Positions 23,401 through 31,969 of a DNA stretch of 64,000 nt are shown here, one piece after another. Where the stretch lies: contig URPK01000012.1 of assembly GCA_900549715.1 (NCBI GenBank), forward strand, positions 1 to 64,000, in the 5' to 3' direction. The notes below the pieces were generated by a model that worked only from the letters and a program-made list of their open reading frames with translations, searched no databases and was not told the DNA's origin. Made by a program: the position numbers and the translations under genes. Each line of letters starts with the position of its first letter. The first letter of the stretch is position 1. This stretch comes from an uncultured Collinsella sp. (GTDB taxonomy: Bacteria > Actinomycetota > Coriobacteriia > Coriobacteriales > Coriobacteriaceae).

Positions 23401-25320
23401 ATGCAAAACACACCCACGGGCGCCGTACATGCCGCGCCTCAACGCAACCAACGCATCGTCGCACTCGACGGGCTCCGCGCCCTCGCCATCGCCGGCGTCG
23501 TCCTATATCACCTTCGCCCCAGCTGCCTGACCGGCGGTTTTTTGGGCGTTACACTCTTCTTTACGCTGAGTGGCTATCTCGCCACCAAAAGCATTATGCG
23601 GGCCATGGCACGCGACGGGTTCTCGTACCCGCGCTATATCGCCCGCCGTACCACGCGCCTTATGCCACCGATTCTTGTAACCATCGCGCTTGCCGCCGTG
23701 GCCACCTATATCGCGGCTCCGAGCCTGCTGCCTAAGGTGCAGCAGGACGCTCTGCCGTCGGCATTGTTCTTGAGCAACTGGTTCTATATCTTTCGCAACG
23801 TCTCGTATTTTGCCGCCGCAGGACTCCCCTCGCCGCTCACGCACCTGTGGTTCTGCGGCGTCCAGATGCAGTTCTATCTGGTATGGCCACTCATCCTTAT
23901 GGTGCTCTGTAGCAAAACTAGGTCGCGCAACACCGCTATCGGCGTCACGATCACGTTCATACTGATATCAACAGCAGCGATGGCCCTCATGTTCGACCCC
24001 ATGGCCGACACATCGCGCGTCTACTACGGAACCGACGCCCGTGCCGCCGAGCTTCTATGCGGAGCCTTAGCCGCCATCGCCGCGCCGCGTCTGCGTGAGA
24101 TGCTGAGCGGCGACGCCCGTACCCCCGGCGCCAGCAAGGGTATCTCGAAGGTCAACGTGGTCTCCGTCGCGTGGCTCGCTGTCGTCATAGTCGGCGCGTT
24201 CACGCTGACCGGAGAGAACCCCCTGCTCTACCGCGGTGGCTTTTTGCTGCTCGCCCTACTCACCGGGCTTCTTATCATCTGCGTGCAAAACACGGAATGT
24301 ATCGTGCGTCGTCTGTTGTCGGTCAAGCCGCTCGTCTGGCTAGGCCAGCGCTCGTTCTCGGTCTATCTGGTGCACTACCCCCTGCTCATCCTTATGAACC
24401 CCGCAACCCGCACTACCCGCATCGCCTGGTGGGAGCAGGTATTACAGCTTGTGCTGATCCTTGCGGTAGCCGAGGTTTTCTATCGCTTCGTCGAACGCCC
24501 TTGGTCCCACAAGCCGGCCCAACAGGACAGCACGGCAAGAAAGCGCGTCCTCGCGCCCGCCATGATGCTCCCTGCGTTTGCCGCCGCATGCGTCGCCGCA
24601 CTTGCCTTCGCGCCGCTTAACTGGGCAGGCATCGCCACCGCCCGCGCCGAGCAGCTCCGCCCCGAGCTTGTCCAAAACGCAACCTCGCCCAAGGACAACG
24701 GCGCCGGCGGCAAGAGCGCCGAGTCCGCATCCAACCAAGACGCTCAGCCCAACGACGCCGCTCAGCAAAAGCCCAAAGAGGGACCTATCGCCGAAAAGGT
24801 CCCGAAGAACCTTGACTGGAAGAGCTTTACCTACGACGAGGCAACCGGAACCTGCGACGCCCGCGTGCTCATGATCGGCGACTCGGTCACCGCAGGTGCC
24901 CAACCTGGCATTCAGGCGGTGCTTCCCAACGCGTACATCGACGGCGTCGTGAGCCGCCAGTTCTACACCTTCCAGGATGTCTACGCGCAGGACAGCGCCA
25001 ACTACGACCCGAGCGTGGTCATCTGTGCACTTGGCACCAATGGCCTCATCCGCGACCCCCAGCAGGTGCAGGACGTGATTAATGCCGTGGGCGGCAAGCC
25101 CATCTACTTTGTGACCGTGCGCGTGCCGCTCGAGCTGCAGGACCGCAATAACCAGACGATCCGCGATGTATGCGCCCAAAACGACAACGCCGGCGTCATC
25201 GACTGGAACGGTGCCTCAGAGGGCCACAGCGAATACCTTGTCGACGACGGCACACACCTCACCCAGGCGGGAATCGACACCTACGCAGCCCTCATCCGCC
25301 AAGCCATCTGCGGGCACTAG
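23401..25320 (+). CDS. Membrane O-acyltransferase with SGNH domain (OatA-like)
   Basis: This 639-residue protein has two parts. Residues about 20-400 form an acyltransferase-3 domain with about ten transmembrane segments (IVALDGLRALAIAGVVLYHL, and LTHLWFCGVQMQFYLVWPL). After a proline- and alanine-rich linker (about 410-470), an extracellular SGNH hydrolase-like domain carries GDSVTAG (near 492) and the Asp/His pair DDGTHLTQAG (near 615). Related proteins O-acetylate peptidoglycan or other surface glycans, with the SGNH domain placing the acetyl group. ATG 23401 follows GGAGG by 8 nt. It is probably monocistronic. Confidence 0.88.
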   Translation: MQNTPTGAVHAAPQRNQRIVALDGLRALAIAGVVLYHLRPSCLTGGFLGVTLFFTLSGYLATKSIMRAMARDGFSYPRYIARRTTRLMPPILVTIALAAVATYIAAPSLLPKVQQDALPSALFLSNWFYIFRNVSYFAAAGLPSPLTHLWFCGVQMQFYLVWPLILMVLCSKTRSRNTAIGVTITFILISTAAMALMFDPMADTSRVYYGTDARAAELLCGALAAIAAPRLREMLSGDARTPGASKGISKVNVVSVAWLAVVIVGAFTLTGENPLLYRGGFLLLALLTGLLIICVQNTECIVRRLLSVKPLVWLGQRSFSVYLVHYPLLILMNPATRTTRIAWWEQVLQLVLILAVAEVFYRFVERPWSHKPAQQDSTARKRVLAPAMMLPAFAAACVAALAFAPLNWAGIATARAEQLRPELVQNATSPKDNGAGGKSAESASNQDAQPNDAAQQKPKEGPIAEKVPKNLDWKSFTYDEATGTCDARVLMIGDSVTAGAQPGIQAVLPNAYIDGVVSRQFYTFQDVYAQDSANYDPSVVICALGTNGLIRDPQQVQDVINAVGGKPIYFVTVRVPLELQDRNNQTIRDVCAQNDNAGVIDWNGASEGHSEYLVDDGTHLTQAGIDTYAALIRQAICGH

Positions 25321-25455
25321 GCACCGCAAAATCGGCGCTTGCGCGGTGCCCACGTCACGCCCATACATCGAGCTTGCCGTTTTGCTACGCTCCACTCGCG
25401 GGTTAGAATGGTTAACTGTTTGGAAATAATCCGTACAACCGTTATGGGAGGATAC

Positions 25456-26859
25456 GTGAACCGCACCAAAATCGCGCAGCTCTATACGCACGCCGAGTCG
25501 CTCGGCGGCCAAACCGTCACCGTTGCCGGCTGGGTCAAGTCCGTCCGCGACATGAAGAACTTTGGCTTCGTTACGCTCAACGACGGCAGCTGCTTCCGCG
25601 ACCTGCAAGTCGTCATGAACCGCGAGGCGCTCGACAACTACGACGAGATCGCCCATCAAAACGTCTCGGCCGCCCTCATCTGCACCGGCGCCGTCAAGCT
25701 GACCCCCGATGCGCCCCAGCCCTTCGAGCTTTCTGCCGCTTCCATCGAGGTCGAGGGCACGAGCGCCCCGGATTACCCGCTGCAGAAGAAGCGCGCAACC
25801 GTCGAGTTCCTGCGCACCCAGCAGCACCTGCGCCCGCGCACCAACCTGTTCCGCGCCGTGTTCCGCATCCGCTCTGTCGCGGCTGCCGCTATCCACCGCT
25901 TCTTCCAGGAGCAGGGCTTTGTCTACGTCAACACCCCCATCATCACCACGAGTGACTGCGAGGGCGCCGGCGAGATGTTCCGCGTGACCACGCTTGACCC
26001 CAAAGACCCGCCCCTCACCGAGGCCGGCGAGGTCGACTGGAGCCAGGACTTCTTTGGCAAGCATGCGAGCCTCACCGTTTCCGGACAGCTCAATGCCGAG
26101 AACTTCGCCATGGCCTTTGGCGACGTGTACACCTTTGGCCCCACCTTCCGTGCCGAAAACTCCAACACCACGCGCCATGCCGCCGAGTTTTGGATGATCG
26201 AGCCCGAGATGGCCTTCGCCGACCTCAACGACTACATGGACAACGCCGAGGCCATGCTCAAGTATGTCCTCAAGGACGTCATGGCAACCTGCCCCGACGA
26301 GCTCAATATGCTCAACAAGTTTGTGGACAAGGGTCTGCTTGAGCGCCTGGACCATGTCGCCAACTCCGACTTTGCCCGTGTCACCTACACCGAGGCCGTC
26401 GAGATCCTGGAGCAGGCCGTCGCCGCCGGCCACAAGTTTGACTATCCCGTGAGCTGGGGCATTGATCTGCAGACCGAGCACGAGCGTTTCCTGACCGAGG
26501 AGCACTTTAAGCGCCCGACCTTCGTGACCGACTACCCGGCCGAAATCAAGGCGTTCTACATGCGCATGAACGAGGACGGCAAGACCGTCGCCGCCGCCGA
26601 CTGTCTGGTTCCCGGTATCGGCGAGATTATCGGCGGCTCCCAGCGCGAGGAGCGCCTGGATCTGCTCGAGGCCCGCATCAAGGACCTGGGAATGAATCCC
26701 GAGCAGTACAAGTACTACCTTGACCTGCGCCGCTACGGTTCCTGCAAGCACGCCGGCTACGGTCTGGGCTTCGAGCGCTTGGTGATGTACCTCACCGGCG
26801 TGGGCAACATCCGCGACGTCCTGCCGCACCCGCGCACCGTGGGCAACGCCGACTTCTAA
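25456..26859 (+). CDS. asnS: Asparaginyl-tRNA synthetase
   Basis: This 467-residue class IIb synthetase charges tRNA-Asn. The N-terminal OB-fold anticodon-binding domain (VTVAGWVKSVRDMKNFGFVT) is followed by class II motif 2 (FRAENSNTTRHAAEFWMIEP) and motif 3 (GYGLGFERLVMYLTG). The protein ends with the family-typical NIRDVLPHPRT. GTG 25456 with GGGAGG 5 nt upstream gives the normal family length; the frame extends further upstream without support. A clear terminator follows. No T-box leader is visible. Confidence 0.97.
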   Translation: MNRTKIAQLYTHAESLGGQTVTVAGWVKSVRDMKNFGFVTLNDGSCFRDLQVVMNREALDNYDEIAHQNVSAALICTGAVKLTPDAPQPFELSAASIEVEGTSAPDYPLQKKRATVEFLRTQQHLRPRTNLFRAVFRIRSVAAAAIHRFFQEQGFVYVNTPIITTSDCEGAGEMFRVTTLDPKDPPLTEAGEVDWSQDFFGKHASLTVSGQLNAENFAMAFGDVYTFGPTFRAENSNTTRHAAEFWMIEPEMAFADLNDYMDNAEAMLKYVLKDVMATCPDELNMLNKFVDKGLLERLDHVANSDFARVTYTEAVEILEQAVAAGHKFDYPVSWGIDLQTEHERFLTEEHFKRPTFVTDYPAEIKAFYMRMNEDGKTVAAADCLVPGIGEIIGGSQREERLDLLEARIKDLGMNPEQYKYYLDLRRYGSCKHAGYGLGFERLVMYLTGVGNIRDVLPHPRTVGNADF

Positions 26860-26906
26860 TCATCGGGCACTAGCTCGCATCGCCACGCGCCAACGCTCAT
26901 CGCACA

Positions 26907-26940
26907 AGCGCCTCTCGACATCCGCCGAGGGGCGCTTTTT
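26907..26940 (+). terminator. asnS terminator
   Basis: AGCGCCTCTCG pairs with CGAGGGGCGCT around an 8-nt loop (one G-T pair) and is followed by TTTTT, about 50 bp after the stop. Confidence 0.88.
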
Positions 26941-27116
26941 CAACAGCATTCGTCAAGCTTTTGGCAAGGTTTTGGTCAGTTAGGCAGGGTTGTTGAAAAC
27001 TCGACCCGCCGTTTGCCGGCAACCACCGACCGTCCAAGGCGCCACGCGTCCTTGGCCAGGCTCCGCGCCCTAGGCTCTGATCTGCCATCACCAAAAAAGG
27101 AAAGGACGTGGGCGCC

Positions 27117-27905
27117 ATGACCGAAGCCGTTGTTGAAAACTACGAGACCACGACCAGGGGCTCCGCCTCGATGGCAGCCTATCGCGCCGTGCGCATCCTG
27201 CAGCTCTTGAGCGAGAACACCGGCGAGGACAAAGCGCTGCTTTCCGACGAGCTGGCCGAGCTCCTCGCCCATCCTGACGACCCCGCCCGCATGCCCATCT
27301 CGGCGGCACGCCGCAGCATCTATACCTCGATATCCGCACTTCGTCACGCCGGATACGAAATCGACTATAAACGCGGCGTGGGTTATCGGCTCCTCACCCG
27401 CCCACTTGCTGACGAGGAAATCATACGGCTCCACGGCATGGTCATGCGCAACCGATCGACGCCCATAGCCATTCGAAAGAGCATGGCGCAGCACCTGGTC
27501 GCCATGGCGAGCGCCGATGTTCGCGGCTACCTCGATATGCCCGAACCGGCACCGGCCGCCAACGACGCGCCCGTCAAGACAACGCGTCCGCGCGCCAAGC
27601 GTATCGACACGTGCGAGCTCGTCGAACAGGCCATCGACCATGGAACAACCGTCAGCTTTGATATCTCAAACGTCATGACCCGGGGCGAAACCGAGGTGGT
27701 GCGGATGACGGTCCGGCCCTTTGCCATCAGGCAGCGCGATGGCGTCTCGTATCTGCTGGGAACGGTCTACGACACCCGAAGCGCCGACGACACCCTGCGC
27801 ACCGTTGAGGTCAGCCGCATGAGAAACGTCAGCACGCGTTTGCTCGACGGCAAGAAACTCTTTGCCGCGCTAGACGAAGAAGACAGCCCCGCGCCCGCAG
27901 CATAA
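27117..27905 (+). CDS. HTH transcriptional regulator with WYL-like domain
   Basis: This regulator has about 262 residues. The N-terminal half holds a winged-helix-like region (SMAAYRAVRILQLLSENTGE, then YTSISALRHAGYEIDYKRG), and the C-terminal half resembles a WYL ligand-sensing domain (RMTVRPFAIRQRDGVSYLLG followed by RTVEVSRM). WYL proteins sense nucleic acid or nucleotide ligands and regulate transcription, often of stress or defence genes. ATG 27117 is chosen because AAAGGA sits 10 nt upstream; the GTG three codons earlier is too close to it. The targets are unknown; the ABC importer operon lies directly downstream. Confidence 0.72.
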   Translation: MTEAVVENYETTTRGSASMAAYRAVRILQLLSENTGEDKALLSDELAELLAHPDDPARMPISAARRSIYTSISALRHAGYEIDYKRGVGYRLLTRPLADEEIIRLHGMVMRNRSTPIAIRKSMAQHLVAMASADVRGYLDMPEPAPAANDAPVKTTRPRAKRIDTCELVEQAIDHGTTVSFDISNVMTRGETEVVRMTVRPFAIRQRDGVSYLLGTVYDTRSADDTLRTVEVSRMRNVSTRLLDGKKLFAALDEEDSPAPAA

Positions 27906-27973
27906 GCCCCGTTACCGTCCGTCGTTCCTCAGCACCGCCCATCCAGTTCAGTATTAAAAAACCCGCCAGGTTA

Positions 27974-28001
27974 TTGTAAAAATGGACATCGGCGTTACTA
28001 T
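27974..28001 (+). promoter_or_regulatory. Putative promoter of the ABC importer
   Basis: TTGTAA (27974-27979) and TACTAT (27996-28001) are 16 bp apart, about 65 bp upstream of the lipoprotein gene. A small inverted repeat TGCACT/AGTGCA lies just downstream (about 28011-28028) and could be an operator. Confidence 0.45.
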
Positions 28002-28064
28002 AGTCCCACTTGCACTTTTTCCTAGTGCAGTGTTTCCAGCCATTTTTATACTGGGGGTAATGAT

Positions 28065-29045
28065 ATGAAGGACATCACCATCAGCCGCAGGAGCCTTCTT
28101 GTCTCCGCTGGCCTGCTCGCGCTCGCTCCGCTCGCCGGATGCGGCGGCAACTCTGGTTCTGGCTCCGCTGCCGCCGGTTCCGACTACACCATCGGCGTTC
28201 TGCAGCTCACCGAGCACTCCGCGCTCGATGCCGCCAACGACGGCTTCGTCAAGGCCATCAAGAAGAGCGGTCTCAAGGTCAAGATCGACCAGAAGAACGC
28301 CCAGAACGACCAGTCCACGTGTAAGTCCATTGCCGACAAGTTCGTAGGCGACGGCGTCAACCTGATCTATGCCATCGCTACGCCCGCCGCGCAGGCTGCC
28401 GCCGGCGCCACCGCTGATATCCCCATCGTTGGCTGCGCCATCACCGACTACGCCGCTTCCGGCCTGGTCCAGGACAACGACAAGCCCGGCACCAACGTCA
28501 CGGGAGCTTCCGACCTCACCCCGGTCGCCGAGCAGCTCGAGATGATGCAGAAGGTCCTGCCCGACGTTAAGAAGGTCGGCCTGCTCTACTGCACCGCCGA
28601 GTCCAACTCCGACGTCCAGATCAAGGCCGCCAAGAAGGAACTCGACAAGCTGGGCCTCGAGCACACTGACTTCACCGTCTCGAGCTCCAACGAGATTCAG
28701 TCCGTCGTCGAGTCTGCCGTGGGCAAGGTCGACGCGCTGTACTCCCCCACCGACAACACCATCGCCGCGGGCGCTTCGCAGGTCGGCCAGATCTGCAAGG
28801 AGAACAAGCTCCCCTTCGTGACTGGCGAGGAGGGCATGTGCAAGGCCGGCGGTCTGTTCACCCTCTCCATCAACTATGAGGACCTGGGCTACGCTGCAGG
28901 CGAGATGGCCGTCAAGATCTTGAAGGGCGAGGCCAAGCCCGAGGATATGCCGATCAAGCACCTCTCGAGCAAGGACCTGGTCGTCGTCAAAAACGACGAG
29001 ATGGCCGAGGCTCTGGGTATCGACCTTTCCGCTCTGGACGAATAG
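28065..29045 (+). CDS. ABC transporter substrate-binding lipoprotein (TrpX/COG2984 type)
   Basis: This is a 326-residue exported lipoprotein. The signal peptide with twin arginines (ISRRSLLVSAGLLALAPLAG) ends in a lipobox whose cysteine is residue 26. The mature part is a periplasmic-binding-protein type I fold (YTIGVLQLTEHSALDAANDG, and NLIYAIATPAAQAA). This family partners with COG4120 permeases and COG1101 ATPases, and some members bind tryptophan or tyrosine. All three components are encoded here in order, so a complete aromatic or related amino-acid importer is likely; the ligand is inferred from the family. Confidence 0.88.
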   Translation: MKDITISRRSLLVSAGLLALAPLAGCGGNSGSGSAAAGSDYTIGVLQLTEHSALDAANDGFVKAIKKSGLKVKIDQKNAQNDQSTCKSIADKFVGDGVNLIYAIATPAAQAAAGATADIPIVGCAITDYAASGLVQDNDKPGTNVTGASDLTPVAEQLEMMQKVLPDVKKVGLLYCTAESNSDVQIKAAKKELDKLGLEHTDFTVSSSNEIQSVVESAVGKVDALYSPTDNTIAAGASQVGQICKENKLPFVTGEEGMCKAGGLFTLSINYEDLGYAAGEMAVKILKGEAKPEDMPIKHLSSKDLVVVKNDEMAEALGIDLSALDE

Positions 29046-29116
29046 CGCCATGCGCGGTGACGCGTCTAGGGCCCGCACGCGCGCCACAGCTGCGTTATTC
29101 AATATCTGAGTCATTG

Positions 29117-29144
29117 GGGCGAACGCTAAAGACCGGCGTTCGCC
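29117..29144 (+). terminator. Hairpin between binding-protein and permease genes
   Basis: GGGCGAACGC pairs with GCGTTCGCCC around a short loop, followed by a weak T-rich stretch (TGCTTGTTT). It probably gives partial termination, so that the binding protein is made in excess over the membrane components, a common arrangement in importers. Confidence 0.6.
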
Positions 29145-29249
29145 CTGCTTGTTTCAGGTAAAACAAAACATCTGTCCACCGCTCTTTTATGCATTGGTAC
29201 CGCTATTATGGAAAATCACGTGTCCACCCTATCCTAGGAGGTATGAAGC

Positions 29250-30173
29250 ATGCTCATTGCATTGCAGGGCGCCGTTTCGCAGGGTGTCCTCTGGGGCATT
29301 ATGGTGCTTGGCGTGTTTATCACGTTCCGCCTGCTCGACATCCCCGATATGACCTGCGACGGCAGCTTTGCCCTCGGCGGCTGTGTTTGCGCCGTGCTCA
29401 TCGTCAACAATAACGTCGACCCCTTGCTCGCCGTGCTGGCCGGCATGTGCGCCGGTGCCATCGCCGGCGCCGTCACGGGCATCTTGACCACCGTCTTTGA
29501 GATTCCCGCAATCCTCGCCGGAATCCTTACGCAGATCAGTCTGTGGTCCATCAACCTGCGCATCATGGGCAAATCCAACACGCCCATCCTTGCCAAGGGC
29601 ACCATCTTCTCATCCGTCAGCCACATGACGGGCCTGCCGCAGTCCACCGTTGCCATCATCCTGGGCATTGTGCTGGCCGTGGCCATCGTTGCCATCCTGT
29701 ACTGGTTCTTTGGAACCGAGATCGGCTCGGCGCTGCGTGCCACCGGCAACAACGAGTACATGATCCGCGCCCTGGGCGTTAACACCAACACCACCAAGAT
29801 GATTGCCCTCGTGCTCTCCAACGCCCTTATCGGCCTTTCGGGTGCGCTCATCTGCCAGAGCCAGAAGTACGCTGACATTGGCATGGGCACCGGTGCCATC
29901 GTTATCGGTCTTGCCGCCATTGTTATCGGCGAGGTACTCGGCCGCCTGCTGCCCGGCGGTCTCACGCAGTTCAGTGTCCGTCTTGCCTCTGCCGTCTTTG
30001 GCTCCGTGGTGTACTTCCTCATTCGCGCCATCGTGCTGCAACTGGGCATGGACGCCAACGACATGAAGCTGCTCTCCGCCGTGATCGTTGCCGTGGCCCT
30101 GTGCGTGCCCGTGGTTTGGGAGCGCTACAAGCTCCGCAGCTCCTACACGAAGGGGGATGAGGCAGATGCTTAA
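29250..30173 (+). CDS. ABC transporter permease (COG4120 type)
   Basis: This 307-residue integral membrane protein has about nine hydrophobic segments. FITFRLLDIPDMTCDGSFAL near the N-terminus and GTEIGSALRATGNNEYMIRA near the middle are typical of branched-chain-like permeases of the TrpY/COG4120 group. It pairs with the lipoprotein upstream and the ATPase downstream. The start is ATG 29250 with AGGAGG 8 nt upstream. The last codons overlap the ATPase start by 8 nt, indicating translational coupling. Confidence 0.88.
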   Translation: MLIALQGAVSQGVLWGIMVLGVFITFRLLDIPDMTCDGSFALGGCVCAVLIVNNNVDPLLAVLAGMCAGAIAGAVTGILTTVFEIPAILAGILTQISLWSINLRIMGKSNTPILAKGTIFSSVSHMTGLPQSTVAIILGIVLAVAIVAILYWFFGTEIGSALRATGNNEYMIRALGVNTNTTKMIALVLSNALIGLSGALICQSQKYADIGMGTGAIVIGLAAIVIGEVLGRLLPGGLTQFSVRLASAVFGSVVYFLIRAIVLQLGMDANDMKLLSAVIVAVALCVPVVWERYKLRSSYTKGDEADA

Positions 30174-30960
30174 GCTCTCGCACGTCAAAAAGACCTTTAA
30201 CAAGGGCACCGTCACCGAGAAGCGCGCACTCACCGGCGTCGACCTCACCCTGAATGATGGCGACTTTGTAACCGTGATTGGCGGCAACGGCGCCGGCAAG
30301 TCCACGCTGCTCAACATGATCGCCGGCGTATATCCGCTCGATTCGGGTGTTATTGAGCTCGACGGCACCGACATCTCGCGTCTGAGCGAATCGCAGCGCG
30401 CCAAGTACCTGGGCCGCGTGTTCCAGGACCCCATGCGCGGCACCGCAGCCGACATGCAGATTGCCGAGAACCTGGCCCTCGCCAAGCGCCGCGGCCAGCG
30501 CCGCGGTCTTTCGTGGGGCGTCACCAAGGCCGAGAAGGACGAGTACGTTGAGCTGCTCAAACGCCTGGACCTTGGCCTGGACACACGCCTCAACGCCAAG
30601 GTCGGTCTGCTCTCGGGCGGCCAGCGCCAGGCACTCACCCTGCTGATGGCCACGCTCACCAAGCCGCGCCTGCTGCTGCTCGACGAGCACACCGCGGCCC
30701 TCGATCCCAAGACGGCTTCTAAGGTACTCAACCTGACCGAGGAGATTGTCGACGAGAACCACCTGACCACGCTCATGGTCACGCATAACATGAACGACGC
30801 CATCCGTCTGGGCAACCGTCTGATCATGATGCACGAGGGCCACGTGATCTACGACGTGGCCGGCGACGAAAAGAAGTCGCTCACCGTCGCCGATCTGCTC
30901 CAAAAGTTCGAGGAGGTCTCGGGCGGCGAGCTCGCCAACGACCGCATGCTGCTGAGCTAA
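30166..30960 (+). CDS. ABC transporter ATP-binding protein (COG1101 type)
   Basis: This 264-residue ATPase energises the importer. It has Walker A GGNGAGKST (near residue 40), the signature LSGGQRQA (near 149), Walker B LLLLDEHTAALDP (near 165-177) and the H-loop MVTHNMNDA. ATG 30166 lies inside the last codons of the permease; the frame runs further upstream but has no ribosome-binding site there and would start within permease sequence. The operon ends at the hairpins at 30969 and 31035. Confidence 0.92.
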   Translation: MLKLSHVKKTFNKGTVTEKRALTGVDLTLNDGDFVTVIGGNGAGKSTLLNMIAGVYPLDSGVIELDGTDISRLSESQRAKYLGRVFQDPMRGTAADMQIAENLALAKRRGQRRGLSWGVTKAEKDEYVELLKRLDLGLDTRLNAKVGLLSGGQRQALTLLMATLTKPRLLLLDEHTAALDPKTASKVLNLTEEIVDENHLTTLMVTHNMNDAIRLGNRLIMMHEGHVIYDVAGDEKKSLTVADLLQKFEEVSGGELANDRMLLS

Positions 30961-30968
30961 CGACCTAG

Positions 30969-31009
30969 AAAACCACCACAAAGGGGACAGGCACCTTTGT
31001 GGTGGTTTT
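30969..31009 (+). repeat. GGGGACAGGCACC hairpin, copy 1
   Basis: Perfect 16-bp arms (AAAACCACCACAAAGG and its complement) flank the 9-nt loop GGACAGGCA. It lies 8 bp after the ATPase stop. It is the best-preserved of five copies in 30.9-38.4 kb. The core resembles REP-type sequences mobilised by Y1 (RAYT) transposases, none of which is in the window. Confidence 0.8.
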
Positions 31010-31034
31010 CGTTAACCCTTATATCGAGCGCAGA

Positions 31035-31065
31035 AGCCCGTCCGATGTGATCGGACGGGCTTTTT
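31035..31065 (+). terminator. Terminator of the ABC importer operon
   Basis: AGCCCGTCCGAT pairs perfectly with ATCGGACGGGCT around a 3-nt loop and is followed by TTTT. Confidence 0.9.
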
Positions 31066-31108
31066 GGTGGGTATCATGGTTGAATGATCATTAGGAGGTT
31101 TTCCCTAC

Positions 31109-31876
31109 ATGGAATTGTTTGAGCCGATTCTTCATTTCTTTGAACAGCGATGGGTCCACAACATCATCTGGGCCGGCATCTTGGCGATAGGCACGGCAAT
31201 CGTCACCAAAGTCGTTTCCAAGACCCTGCGTCACCTGCTCAACCGCGACGACAACCCACTTCCGGCATCGAGTATCTTCATCAACATCGCGCGCGCCGTC
31301 ATCTGGATGATCGGTGGCAGCTTTATCCTCGACAACTGCTTTGGCATTAACGCAAACGCGCTCGTCGCCGCTCTTGGCGTCGGCGGCATCGCCATCTCGC
31401 TGGGCTTTCAGGACACGCTGTCAAACCTTATCGGCGGCATGCAGGTGACCTTTATGGGCATCATCAAGCCCGGCGACAATATCGAGGTCGGCGGCGTGTC
31501 GGGCGTGGTCCAGGACATCACCTGGCGCCACACGACCATCGTGGACGCCTGCGGGCAGACCATCATTGTCCCCAACTCCAACATCTCCAAGAACACACTC
31601 GTGCACCTCATGCCCTTTGGACGCGTTGTCGTTCCCGTCGCGGTGAAGGACACGTCAAAGTGGGACTCGCTCGATGAGCTAGCAGACGAGCTCGTCAGCG
31701 CCACCAAAGCGGCTGTCTCGCCCATCTCGGGCTTTGACAAGGAGCCCTACGTGCTCTTTAGCGAGATCGGCGACTTTGGCATTAAGGGCAAAATCATCTT
31801 TATCGTCAGCGACGACAGCACCACCTTTACGGCGGCCGACGCCTGCATCCGCGCCATCGCCCCCATCATCGCCTAA
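31109..31876 (+). CDS. mscS: Small-conductance mechanosensitive channel (MscS family)
   Basis: This 255-residue protein fits the minimal MscS form: N-terminal transmembrane helices, the pore-lining helix with glycine/alanine packing (ALVAALGVGGIAISLGFQDT), and the beta domain (GIIKPGDNIEVGG, IVPNSNISKNTLV). It opens under membrane tension to release solutes on hypo-osmotic shock. ATG 31109 follows AGGAGG by 10 nt. It is monocistronic; the GGGGACAGG hairpin copy 2 follows the stop directly and may end its transcript. Confidence 0.9.
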   Translation: MELFEPILHFFEQRWVHNIIWAGILAIGTAIVTKVVSKTLRHLLNRDDNPLPASSIFINIARAVIWMIGGSFILDNCFGINANALVAALGVGGIAISLGFQDTLSNLIGGMQVTFMGIIKPGDNIEVGGVSGVVQDITWRHTTIVDACGQTIIVPNSNISKNTLVHLMPFGRVVVPVAVKDTSKWDSLDELADELVSATKAAVSPISGFDKEPYVLFSEIGDFGIKGKIIFIVSDDSTTFTAADACIRAIAPIIA

Positions 31877-31913
31877 ACCGCCACAAAGGGGACAGGCACC
31901 TTTGTGGCGGTTT
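31875..31913 (+). repeat. GGGGACAGGCACC hairpin, copy 2
   Basis: The 15-bp arms AAACCGCCACAAAGG/CCTTTGTGGCGGTTT surround loop GGACAGGCA. Relative to copy 1 the A-T pair in the CCACC block has become G-C on both sides, a compensatory change that supports selection on base pairing. It overlaps the mscS stop codon. Confidence 0.8.
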
Positions 31914-31969
31914 CGCATCGTGGTAACATGGTTCATATCGTTGTTTAAACGACTAAGGGAGTAGACACC

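Noticed and set aside
25321..25455. T-box leader upstream of asnS
   Set aside because: No specifier-loop structure, no T-box sequence and no terminator hairpin in the short gap.
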